64,000 bases of DNA from positions 994,611-1,058,610 of the forward strand of contig NW_003314310.1 of the NCBI RefSeq assembly GCF_000143415.4. Direction: 5' to 3'. Positions 1 through 11,029 of this stretch are shown one piece after another; within the stretch, counting starts at the first letter, position 1, and each line of letters starts with the position of its first letter. A program made the translations under genes and the position numbers. The DNA comes from Selaginella moellendorffii. Taxonomy: Eukaryota; Streptophyta; Lycopodiopsida; Selaginellales; Selaginellaceae. The notes beneath the pieces were generated by a model. That model did no database searches, was not told the origin of the DNA, and was given only the letters and a program-made list of their open reading frames with translations.

Positions 1-2056
1 ACATCCCTTTTGGGTTGCATCATATAAATTATTTACAAAGGTTTAAGCCAACTATAGTCAACTCCAACCCTTATTTTAGTTTGTATTGGCTTACAAAAAT
101 GGAATGGTTTTCAAGCAAAATGATCAATAGATCAACCATTGAAAAAACCTAAGAAAATTTGTGAAAAATTTTCCATCCTAGAGAAAGAATGACTCTCAAT
201 CTAAGAATATAAATTTTCAAGACTTAACCAACTTCCTTTTATTAACAACTTCATATAGGTTCACCTCAACACAAATTTTTATGACCCAATATTATATCTA
301 AGCATCAAACATCTTGCTTATATTTCTAACACTCAACACCGACATTTGCAAAATGCAAAATGAACATCTAAGGCTTGATCATGAAGACTATATCTTCATA
401 TATCCACATTGCACTAACACTCTTCTTCACACTTTTAAAATCCAATGTAAAGCCAAAACACTAAAAAGAAAAATGATATGAAAAATCAAGTTTTAAAGAA
501 AATTCTTCATCACTCGAAATCCACTAACACAAGTGTTAGTGATGTCAATGCCTCAAATACACACCTTCTCCAACCAACAATCTACTCCAAATGGTAATAG
601 ATAAACTAATAAGTTATAGCAAGTGGATATTATAACTTTTTTTCAACACCTTGATAAGCAAACCTTCAAGCAAACAAAGTACCAACTCAAGCTTAGTATA
701 ATGGACCACTATTGAGAACTAAGTCAAAGCTATTTCAATGCTACTAATTGCAAGTAGTCTAGCTTCACTATCAACCACTTTAGGGTTGATCAATCAAGTA
801 ACTTCGTAAACATATTACTCATTATCATATAGATATGATATAAGTATCACAATAACTTAATCATAAATTGAGTAACACCACAAGCAACACCTATGTCATT
901 ATCTCAAAGATTTATGTGAGTATCAAGTGCCAACTCGATTCGACAAAATACAACATAAATGCCATACCCCACTGATAGAGATTTACAATATCTAACATCA
1001 TTAACTTTTGTTCACAACATAGACAAGCTCATGCCACTCTCTATCTGTCGCGCATGTGACTTCGGGTATCGAAAGTTACCTGTCGACTAGTCCTTACGGA
1101 CACTCTTACCTTACTGCCACGATGGCAGGAGGTCGGTATTGCTGGACCCTTTATCAGCCCCTCTTGTTCAAGTGTTAGTAAACTGGACTTTGCATTTGTA
1201 CTTGGCCGGATGAGCATAAGGACGGAATTCCTAAGTGTCTATTCAGCCAAGCATACTTGGCCTGGCTTTTTAGTTCTCTTTTGCTCTGTCTTGCACTGGC
1301 TTGACAAGAACCCTCGCGTATTGAGATTGGTCCCTCAATATCGCCGGATGATAGCTTACCGTGTCTGCCAAACACCCTCGCTATCATGCCCTTAGCGTTA
1401 GTCTCAATTCGGTCCCAAATGCTATTTATGGAAAATGTCCAGATTTGCTCATTTGGCATATCTACAGAATGTAGAGATCGGTCTGAACACAATGGTGTTC
1501 GTCCCATGTCCAAATTCACAATCTAGGGACATTCCATATTTAGTAAGTTTCGAGCTTGTCCCAGAGACTAACTCCTGATACTAAGGGAGGCTTGGGGTGA
1601 AAGCCCAAAGCGTGTGTTCCTCAAGGGGGGGGGGGCTGTGAGGGGTTCCAAATGTATAGTAGGGATAGTGGGTAGGTTGGGCATGGCCAACCAACCTGAG
1701 GCATAGTCTAGCTCCCGCTTGCGTGCCTGTCCTTGTTCTGCGTCCGGCTTGGGTCTAAGCCCAAGTTCCATTCCATGCTAGTTGGTGGAGTACCCATATC
1801 CTCACATTAGGCCACCGGTATGCCGAAATAGCGCCAGACTCCGTTTGGCTCCGTTTTGCGTGCTGGTCCTGGCATTGGGATGCTGGTTGTTCCAGGACTG
1901 TTCCAAGTCGCTCCGGGCCCCTGTCCCTTCGCTCCTTGGGCTTTATGCTCGGGAGTTGCTCCGTGGTTCGGTTCCATCACTCCTTGGCTCCATGCTTGGG
2001 AGTTTGGCACCGTTCCTTTGTTCAGTGGCCCAAGGCCCTGAACCTCAGGTTCTTAT

Positions 2057-2110
2057 GGACACGTGGCATAGACACGTGGCATGTGACACGTGGCATCCGT
2101 CACGTGGCAC
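2057..2110 (+). promoter_or_regulatory. Four tandem G-box/ABRE-like CACGTG motifs in the LTR
   Basis: CACGTG occurs at 2060-2065, 2073-2078, 2087-2092 and 2101-2106, each followed by GC (CACGTGGC). In flowering plants this core is bound by bZIP and bHLH factors, including those of abscisic-acid and light responses. All four recur in the 3' LTR (8161-8214). In the element B LTRs three are intact and one is CATGTG. A regulatory role is inferred from the motif and spacing only. Confidence 0.55.
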
Positions 2111-2139
2111 AAAGAGGGTTTAGGTTCCGCTTCGTGGTG

Positions 2140-2168
2140 TTATCCTATGGTAAATCACCATAGGATAA
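2140..2168. other. Perfect 12-bp hairpin near the LTR 3' end
   Basis: TTATCCTATGGT (2140-2151) and ACCATAGGATAA (2157-2168) are perfect inverted repeats around a 5-nt loop, 24 bp before the LTR end. The same hairpin occurs in the other LTRs, for example 8244-8272 and 30890-30918. It could act in RNA 3'-end formation or in reverse transcription; neither is shown. Confidence 0.6.
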
Positions 2169-2194
2169 AGGGTCAAAACCACGTACGCTACATT

Positions 2195-2205
2195 TGGTAT
2201 CAGAG
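2195..2205 (+). other. Primer binding site (tRNA-iMet)
   Basis: TGGTATCAGAG begins two bases after the 5' LTR and complements the 3' end of plant initiator tRNA-Met, the usual primer of plant LTR elements. Confidence 0.9.
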
Positions 2206-5200
2206 AAAGAGTCTCAGCGAGTACTATTCAATGAGATTGGGCAACTAGTCTCGTTGCATACGCAGAGATGAAAACGATGATCCGAGTGGGTACACGTTTT
2301 GGTGCAAAGGGTTCACATTCGTTCCTTGGGTATGGTTTTGGTTACCTTTTGTACCTAATAATGTGAGCTTGCTCTTGGGCTCATAGGATGGATTTGAGAT
2401 GCTCCGTTAGCACGAGTTTACGCTTGGGCTCGTGTGTGAGGCACATTAGCAACTCGAGGTTACACTTTGAGTTGGCAGGATTAATGTTAGCCTAGCGGTG
2501 GTTCTATGAGTTGTTCCATGTACCGTGGGTAAAAGCAAACCTTCCCTGGGTTTGCTATGAGTGGCAAATGGGCTGGTCCGTAGCTGTTTAAGCACGGCAC
2601 TAGTGGATCCTTCCTAGGCATGATTACAAGTGGATCAATCAAGATTATAGGGATTAGTCTATTGGTTCAAGTAATCATTGCCGTGCTCTCTCATAAACTT
2701 TTCTTGGATTGGACTGAAGGCAGTGCGAAAGCAAGCTTGAGGTTTGGTCAAAGATGAGACCGAAAAGAGAGTCATCGGGGACGAAGGATCAAACACGTAA
2801 ATCATCTTCTTCTCTTGGAGAGATGATTTGCAACGAGGTGTTCACTCATTGCTCGTATTCACATTATGCAATCAAGAATCCTTACTTTGATGCATATTGG
2901 TTATGGTGGTCTTACAAATGGTGAGTTGTGGGATGGATAGTGGTGAAGCGCTATACCATTTTGTCTAGGCTCGCTATTGGAAGACTTGGGTTACAATGCT
3001 CAATTCTTTTCCGGGGAACCTAGCTATTGCTCCTTGAGTAGCTTGGTGTTGGGTTAAGTTTTGAGTTTGATCGGATAGCGAGTGGCATGAGCTTGTCTGT
3101 GTTGTGAACAAAAGTTAGTGGTGTTAGGTGTTGTAAATTTCTATCGGTAGAGTGTGGCATTTGTGTTGCATTCTGTCAAATTGAGTTGACACTTGATACT
3201 CACATAAACCTTTGAAGTAATGATATGGGTGTTGCTCATGGTGTTGCTCAATTGATGATCAAGTCATTGTGATTTCCATATCATATCCATGTGATAATGA
3301 GCAATGTGTTTACGAAGTTGCTTGGTTAAACGATGATCAACCTCAAAGTGGTTGATGGTGATGCTAGTCTACTTACATGTAGTAACATTGAAGTAGCTTT
3401 GACTGGATTCTCGGTGGTGGTCCATTATGCTAAAGCTTAAGTTGGTACCTTGTTTCCTTGAGTTTGCCCATTAGGTGTTGGGAAAGGGTTATAGCATTTA
3501 CTTGCTATGGCTTGTTGGTTGATCCATTAGCACTTGGAGTAGATTGTTGGATGGAGAAAGTGTGTAGTTGAGGCATTGACATCGCTAACACTTGTGTTAG
3601 TGGAAGTGGCATTGTTGTTCGAGTGATAAGGAATTTTCCTTAGAGCTTGATTTTCCATGTCATTTTTCTTATTAGTGTTTTGGCTTCACATTAGATCCTG
3701 AAAGTGGTTGAAGAAGAGTGTTAGTGCAATGTAGATATCCGAAGATGTGGTCTTCGTGATCAAGCCTTGGATGTTTACTTTGCATTTTGAAGATGTCGGT
3801 ATTTTATGTTAAAAAATGGGCAAAAGATGTTCGATGCTTAAGCATGCTATTGGGTCTTGAGAATTTGTGTTAAGGTGAACCTATGTGAAGTTGTAAGTAG
3901 GAGGAAGTTGGTTGAGTCTTGAAAGTTTGCATTCTTGGACTGAGAGTCATTCTTTCTTTGGGATGGAAAATTTTCCACAAATTTTCTTAGACTTCTCCAA
4001 TGGCTGATCTATTGATCACTTTGCCGAAAACCATTCCGTTTTCATAAGCCAGTACAAACTAGTGAAGGGGTTGGAGTTGACTTCAGTTAGCTTAGACCTT
4101 GGTAGGTAGTTTGTATGATGCAACTCGAAAGGGATGCTAACTTTTGGGGCTAAGGCAATTGAGTTGGATAGAGTCTGGTATAGAAAAGTGGTTGTTGCGC
4201 TTTTCTAAGAAGGGTGACCCTTGTACCTTTCTTTTGTAGCGTTATGCTTGGTGGCAGGTTGCACTTTGCATTTCGTTAGACTCTATGAGAGTAGTGAGCT
4301 CTCACTGATCTTGACTTGGTCTTGGTGGCCCTGCGCCTTGGTGATGTTCAACTTAGTTGTTTGAGTTTGAGATGTTGGTACCCATACTGTAGCTTTGTCT
4401 ATGAGGAGGTTGTGTACCAATATGAGTCCATCTCATGGTCTTCGCTTTAGTTTCGGCTAAGTGTTGGTCATGCATAGCTAGCCTCTTCAAAGCATGCTCA
4501 GAGCTAGTGGCTAAATGCATTGGTGAGCTTATCGCGGTTGAGTTGGATTCGAGTGGTCATTTAATTTGTGCTTGTCCATGAACCTTTATCTCATATTTGG
4601 GGTATTACGTTCATGTTGGACAAGTGTGTAACTCAATGGCATGAGTTAGTGTTTGGGTCTTGTGAAAGGCAAGACAAGTGATTGTTGGTTGCTTTGCAAC
4701 TAGTGATTGCTTGTAGACTTTGTCAAGGGCTTTGGACACTTGCTTCGCTTGATGAAGATTTAGCAGTGATGGGTTTACTTTACCGAATGGTATTGCGGAG
4801 GATCGTGTCATTTGACTTACATGGGTTTTCCATGCTGGCATGTCGACTCTACCTCTGTTGGCATCATTTGGTTGCGTTTAGTTCATAGTGTTGGATTTCA
4901 TTGAGTCTTGGATGTGGTGATGCACTCCTTGAGGAAGTGTTATCTATACCTGGGTAATGTTGAAGAACTAGTCTCGGATACTGACTAAAGTATCTTCGAC
5001 TTTGGTTAGCTTGGTTGCAAGAGAGTTTTGAGTGGTGATTCACTCTTGCTTTCTTTTAGTTTTGTTCTGATGTTGATGGCATTGAGGTGATGCCTTGTCA
5101 TTGATATTATTGACGTTGAGATTCAAGTGAGATGAGATGTCTATCCTTAGGATTGATATTGCGTTTCATTAGTCTCGATGAAAATAGTGTTGATGATTTG

Positions 5201-7137
5201 GCTATGGCTTTGTGTTATTGGCATTCGTGCATTTGCTAGTTAGCAACTGTGTTGACGTTCAAACAAGCGGAATGGCAAGTTTGAATTAGTTGTGTTCTAG
5301 ACGAGGTTATTTAGTAGGGGTTGAGCTTTGGCTTTTCCTTGAAAAGTGATTTAGTCATGGACTATGCTAACTCTACAAATGGGAGAGTTAGTGATCGATA
5401 TTGGAATATTTGAATCCTTATGGGATTTTAGTTGAAATATATTGATCATTGATGATTCTTTTTGTGCTTGTTATGAAGTGAGTTACGTCTTGCTATGGAT
5501 GGATTCATGGAGGATCGTTTGGTGATCACTTGTCCAGCATAGCTTCGTTATGCTTAGCTTTTGGATTGATGCAGACATGCTCTTCATTAGCTTGGCATTA
5601 TGAAGTTTAGCTTATGGATGTGTTGAGGAAGATATTGTGGGTTGAACTATAATTTCTTCTTTAGCATTGAAGTTAGTTCATGCGAAACTTGTGATCATTG
5701 TTAGGAAAGATTTAGCTATAGACTTCTTCGAGCTTTTGGTTCTTTGAGCTTTATGCTTGTTGTTCCATTTGTTAGAAGTTGTTGGGGAGGGCATTTTGGC
5801 TTGTTAGCTTCGATGAAGTTAGTATTTGCATCTGGCAATCATTGGTGATGATTAATTATCATCTAAGATAGTTGATTATCCTTGTCAAGGGTTTTGCTTG
5901 GTTGTTGTTGATATAGAATGATTCGCTGCTCTTTGAGATAGTGGATTCTTTCTTAGACGATGATTATGCATCTCTTTATTGATGGGATGATTGATGATCT
6001 TTCGTGATAGTTAGTTGTTCTCTTTGATGGCTTGTGGCTTTTTGCAATATCACATGTTCTTTGTGATTTGCTCTAGATTGGTCTCTTGGGTTTGAGACAT
6101 CAAAAGGATGTTGCTAACACTTGCTTAGGCAACTTGAATTCCTTAGTGTTGTTGGATGGGATCTATTTGGATTGGCTAGTGTGATAGTTGGCATGAATGG
6201 GTGTTTGTTGGTCTTACCGCATTTATTCTGTTCTGTTGATTATTGCTCGAGTTAATTCTGATAGGTTGGGATGTTATTTCCTTCGGGTGATACATTCGCG
6301 AGCATTGTGCCTGTCAGTCAATGATACTTTGTGTTCTTTGAGTTATCTCTAGTAAGTTGTTGGCTTACTGTCTGCTATCTTTGATAGTTATGTTTTATCA
6401 TTAAGTGTTCTTGATGATACACTAGCTATTGAATTTTGTTGGATAGTGAATCCTATGTTTTCCAATTATGATGATCTTGGTGGTTCCTGCACTATACTAC
6501 TAGTTTATCAGATGATAACTTACTTGGAATACTTTTGTGTTCTAATCTAAGATATAATCACTGATAATTCAGCTTCTAAGATATCATTGTCTCTGACTTT
6601 GATATTGTCCATCTATTGATCTTTGAGTTTGGGCCAGTATAGGCAGACTAGCTTCGGCACTTCATGTGCATGTTGAAATCTCTAGTCATGGGGTAGCTAC
6701 TGTCGACTGGTCACATAACCCGCCTCTTTGTCGATGTTCCTTGTTCCGTTAAAAGGGCGTGACCGTGTAAACAACTCTAACTGCCTGTTTACAGTAGTCT
6801 ATCTAAACCTTACCGACGGGTTTGGTTTCTTTGCTTAGGAGGGTTGGGGCTTCTGGCTTCTCTCTCTATGTTCCTGCGGGCAGGGGCATATCACACTTTT
6901 GTAAGCTGGGTGACTCCCAGAGCAGCAGGGGTGGCTGACTCCGTTAGTCATTTCCTTGTCGGCGACGGCCGGAAGGTGTCTGAGCTGGTAGCGCATCCGC
7001 GTTAGACAAAGAGGTTGCCCCCTAACTCATTTAAGTTGGTGCATTTCTCACATAGTGTGAGTACCGTGAACTTTTTCTGGAGTTGTTTCCTTGGCGGTAT
7101 TCTAGACTCGTGCATCGACGAGGACGTCGATCTTCCC
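2206..7137 (+). other. Non-coding interior of LARD copy A
   Basis: This roughly 4.9 kb stretch is rich in G and T on the plus strand and broken by stops in all frames. Its reverse complement is colinear with 32028-36994 of element B, so the non-coding sequence itself is conserved between copies. I find no gag, protease, reverse transcriptase or integrase motif. Confidence 0.8.
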
Positions 7138-7150
7138 TAGGGGGGGAGAG
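7138..7150 (+). other. Polypurine tract of LARD copy A
   Basis: A run of G ending GAGAG abuts the 3' LTR at 7151, the expected position of the plus-strand primer. The reverse complement stands at 32015-32027 in element B. Confidence 0.8.
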
Positions 7151-8296
7151 TGTCGCGCATGTGACTTCGGGTATCGAAAGTTACCTGTCGACTAGTCCTT
7201 ACGGACACTCTTACCTTACTGCCACGATGGCAGGAGGTCGGTATTGCTGGACCCTTTATCAGCCCCTCTTGTTCAAGTGTTAGTAAACTGGACTTTGCAT
7301 CTGTACTTGGCCGGATGAGCATAAGGACGGAATTCCTAAGTGTCTATTCAGCCAAGCATACTTGGCCTGGCTTTTTAGTTCTCTTTTGCTCTGTCTTGCA
7401 CTAGCTTGACAAGAACCCTCGCGTATTGAGATTGGTCCCTCAATATCGCCGGATGATAGCTTACCGTGTCTGCCAAACACCCTCGCTATCATGCCCTTAG
7501 CGTTAGTCTCAATTCGGTCCCAAATGCTATTTATGGAAAATGTCCAGATTTGCTCATTTGGCATATCTACAGAATGTAGAGATCGGTCTGAACACAATGG
7601 TGTTCGTCCCATGTCCAAATTCACAATCTAGGGACATTCCATATTTAGTAAGTTTCGAGCTTGTCCCAGAGACTAACTCCTGATACTAAGGGAGGCTTGG
7701 GGTGAAAGCCCAAAGTGTGTGTTCCTCAAGGGGGGGGGGCTGTGAGGGGTTCCAAATGTATAGTAGGGATAGTGGGTAGGTTGGGCATGGCCAACCAACC
7801 TGAGGCATAGTCTAGCTCCCGCTTGCGTGCCTGTCCTTGTTTTGCGTCCGGCTTGGGTCTAAGCCCAAGTTCCATTCCATGCTAGTTGGTGGAGTACCCA
7901 TATCCTCACGTTAGGCCACCGGTATGCCGAAATAGCGCCAGACTCCGTTTGGCTCCATTTTGCGTGCTGGTCCTGGCATTGGGATGCTGGTTGTTCCAGG
8001 ACTGTTCCAAGTCGCTCCGGGCCCCTGTCCCTTCGCTCCTTGGGCTTTATGCTCGGGAGTTGCTCCGTGGTTCGGTTCCATCACTCCTTGGCTCCATGCT
8101 TGGGAGTTTGGCACCGTTCCTTTGTTCAGTGGCCCAAGGCCCTGAACCTCAGGTTCTTATGGACACGTGGCATAGACACGTGGCATGTGACACGTGGCAT
8201 CCGTCACGTGGCACAAAGAGGGTTTAGGTTCCGCTTCGTGGTGTTATCCTATGGTAAATCACCATAGGATAAAGGGTCAAAACCACGTACGCTACA
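7151..8296 (+). repeat. 3' LTR of LARD copy A
   Basis: The LTR is 1146 bp and differs from the 5' LTR by only a handful of substitutions and a shorter G run. It is followed directly by CTATC (8297-8301), the right-hand target duplication. Confidence 0.93.
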
Positions 8297-8522
8297 CTAT
8301 CTGACCAAACTCAAAACTAATCCAACACTAAGCTACTCAAGAGTAAAAGAAAAATGCAACATAAATGCCGCACCCCACTGATAGAGATTTACAACATCCA
8401 ACATCGCTAACTTTTATTCACAACACAGACAAGCTTATGCCACTCTTTATCCAACCAAACTTAAAACTAATCCAACACCAAACTACTTAAGGAGCAAAAG
8501 CAAGGTTCCCTAAAAAAGAATT

Positions 8523-9113
8523 TATAAGTTTCTAGTTTGGACTTGTCAGGAGGTCACCCAACCCAGTACTATTCAAACCTAAAGACGTTTAACCCCAAAT
8601 ATCCCAAAACCCTTAATCGATTGAAAAAGAGGGTACATTTTTATTCATGGACCCTTTCCCTTTATATTTAAACCCCATAGACCGTCTCTCGAGTCGTTCC
8701 CTTTTATTACTTACAATCCACCACGCTTCCTTGCAAGTTTACACCCTCGTGAATGAAAGCCAAGAGCTGCAACTCTCCTGAGAGCCCCGCTCTCTTGACA
8801 CCCTACCCCTTGGGTCGAGCCTAATGGGAGCAAATTGAACTTGTTAGATGTCAATCAACATGTGGTGTGATTCCCCTAGCCAACTAACAAAGTCGGACCT
8901 GAGACCCTTTTAATACCAAATGTAAGTTTTTCGTTTGGACTTCTCGAGAGGTCACTTAGCCCAATTTTATTCAAACCCAAGGATACTTAACCCCAAATAT
9001 CCCAAAACCCTTAATCGATTAGAAAAATGGGTGCACTCTTATTCATGGGCCCTTTCCCTCTATATTTGAACCCCATGAACCATCTCTTGAGTTGTTCCTT
9101 TTAGTTGCTTATA
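8523..9113 (-). mobile_element. Cassandra-type TRIM element with 5S rRNA-like LTRs
   Basis: Two direct repeats of 193 bp each (8523-8715 and 8921-9113) flank a 205-bp interior. On the minus strand the LTRs run TGTAAG/TATAAG to CTTACA/CTTATA. The segment at about 8540-8600, read on the minus strand, closely follows the plant 5S rRNA 3' half, including GGGTGACCTCCTG and the AGTACT motif, which is the hallmark of Cassandra. A degenerate primer site (TTTGGTATTA, minus strand) abuts the LTR at 8920. Flanks GAATT (8518-8522) and AAATT (9114-9118) are a mutated target duplication, and outer-LARD sequence resumes at once. Confidence 0.85.
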
Positions 9114-9697
9114 AAATTGAGCATTGTAATCCAAATCTTTAATAGTAAACCTAGGCAAAATGGTTTAACATTTCACCACTATCCATCTCACAACTCACCA
9201 CTTGTAAAACTATTATAACCAATATGTATCAAACTAGGGATATTTTATTGCACGATGTGACCACGAGAAATGAGTCACACCTTATTGAAAAATTATCTCT
9301 CCAAGAAGAGAAAATGATTTAAGTGTTTGATCTTTTGTCTTTGACAACTCTTTTTTCGGTCTCATCTTGATTAAACCTTAAGTTTGTGTTTGCACTACTT
9401 TTAGTCCAATTCAAGAAAAGTTTATGAGAGAGCACAATAATAACTACTTGAACTAATAGACTAATCCTTATAGTCTTGATTGATCCATTTATAATCATGC
9501 CTAAGAAGGATCCACTAATGCCATGCTAAACAATTATGGACTAGCCTATTTCCCACTTATAGCAAACCCAAGGGAAGTTTACTTTTAACCCATGGTACAT
9601 GGAACAACTTATCATTTGCATCTCTGCGTATACAACAAGACTAGTTTCCCAATTTTATTAAATAGTACTTACTGAGACTTCATTCTCTAATACTAAA

Positions 9698-10477
9698 TGT
9701 AGCACACATGGTTTCTATCCTTTATCCTATAGTGATTTACTATAGGATAACTATGAAGTGGAACTTAAACCCTTTATATGCTATGTGTCACATGCCATAT
9801 ATCCCAAGGATAGCAAAGTGGAACCTGAGTTTCAGGGCCTTGGGTCACTGAACGAAAAAATGGAGCCAAACTCTTAAATATAGAGCCAAGGAGTGACAAA
9901 ACTAGAGCATGGAACAACTCCCAAGCATATAGCCCAAGGAGCGAAGGAACAAGAGCATGGTATAAAACCAAGGAGCCAGAATATGGGTATTCCACTAGCT
10001 ATCATGGTGTAGAACTTGGGTTTAAACCCAAAGAATAAAAACAAGCATGCAAGCATGAACTAAATTATGCCTCAAGTTGCTTGGCCATGCTCGACCTAAC
10101 CACTATCCCCACCCCACCCCACCCCACCCACCCCCTCCTTTTGAGGAACACACATTTTGGGCTTTCACCTTTATCCACCTTAGTACCAAGAGTTAGTCTT
10201 TGGGACTAACTCAAAATTTACTAAATATGGAATGGTGTTAAATTGCAAATTTTTGGATATGGAACCAACACTTTTGTGTCCAAGACAATCTCTACATTTT
10301 GTAGATATGCCAGTTAATTCCACTAACACAAAAATGCCCAGTTAACTCCATTAGCACAAAAGGGACTAATATAGAGTCTAACAATACCAACCTCCTACCA
10401 TCATGGCAGTAAGGAAAGAATATTCGAAAGAACTAGCCGACAGGTAACTTTTGATACTCGCAATCACATTCACGACA
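9698..10477 (-). repeat. 5' LTR of the outer LARD, degenerate
   Basis: TGTAGC at 9698 to CACGACA at 10477 aligns with the LTR at 37008-38155 but is about 370 bp shorter and heavily substituted. The adjacent primer site (left, 9687-9697) is also mutated. The G-box motifs have been lost. Confidence 0.8.
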
Positions 10478-11029
10478 ACAACATATATATAGCTTTTACA
10501 ATAGTAATATTCAAGAGGCTATAAAGTATCAACATCAAACAAATCTTAATAATTCCTAATTGAGTTTTAATCACATTGAACAATAGTCAATTTCCAATTC
10601 CTATTTGCCCCCTTCACCTTAGATTCACAGCACACTTGCTAGCAATTACCTATATAATGATACATTTGTTTTGACAATGAATATAGGTCCTTTATTATAT
10701 ATTTGTAACTATTGTCACATACTTCACCGATAAGAACAAGTCTATTTGTTGCTAGAGTGGACAGGTTTATTTGCCTCCAATACTTCTGTTACCACCTTTT
10801 CTATATTCTGTATATAACTCACACAAAAACTCTAATTACAAGAGTAATACAAGACAATATACTAGTGCACTGGCTTTCACATCTTTGGAAGTAACATTAA
10901 TACTTTTATAGGTCATGGTCCATATTGCTATACAATTCATTGACAAATCTATCACAAAATTATGCCACAACATCCTTCAATACATCAAAATCCAAGTTAT
11001 AGTCAATTGTACATACTAGACTCTAATAA
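10478..11029. other. AT-rich spacer without a recognised gene
   Basis: I see no coding signal. The stretch leads into the decayed Helitron Rep gene and may belong to the same element, but no TC terminus could be placed. Confidence 0.5.

Larger units (their letters stand above)
1046..2192 (+). repeat. 5' LTR of LARD copy A
   Basis: The LTR is 1147 bp, matches 7151-8296 almost base for base, and is bounded by the CTATC duplication. It contains a G homopolymer run near 1625, a cluster of G-boxes (2057-2110) and a perfect hairpin near its 3' end. Small open frames inside it recur in every LTR copy and look like by-products of the repeat, not genes. Confidence 0.93.
1046..8296 (+). mobile_element. 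Complete non-coding LTR retrotransposon (LARD type), copy A
   Basis: Two nearly identical direct LTRs (1046-2192 and 7151-8296) begin TGTCGCG and end GCTACA. They are flanked by a perfect 5-bp target duplication CTATC (1041-1045 and 8297-8301). A tRNA-iMet-type primer binding site follows the 5' LTR and a purine tract precedes the 3' LTR. The roughly 4.9 kb interior has no open frame longer than about 76 codons and no recognisable gag or pol. The element must therefore be mobilised in trans. The near identity of the LTRs indicates a recent insertion. Confidence 0.93.
1..10477 (-). mobile_element. Outer, degenerate LARD-type LTR retrotransposon (nested host)
   Basis: Positions 1-1045, 8302-8522 and 9119-9697 read continuously, once two insertions are removed, as a diverged copy of the internal region of the element at 30866-38155. 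An LTR lies at its right end (9698-10477). It is on the minus strand and runs off the left edge. I see no coding potential. The inner LARD at 1046-8296 and the Cassandra element at 8523-9113 are inserted in it. Divergence from the complete copies is clear throughout, so this is the oldest layer. Confidence 0.8.

Noticed and set aside
1175-2163. Recurring 60-114-codon frames in the LARD LTRs
   Set aside because: They appear in every LTR copy with overlapping frames on both strands and no domain; explained by LTR identity.
8540-8600. A free-standing 5S rRNA gene
   Set aside because: Only a diverged 5S-like part is present and it lies inside both LTRs of a Cassandra element.
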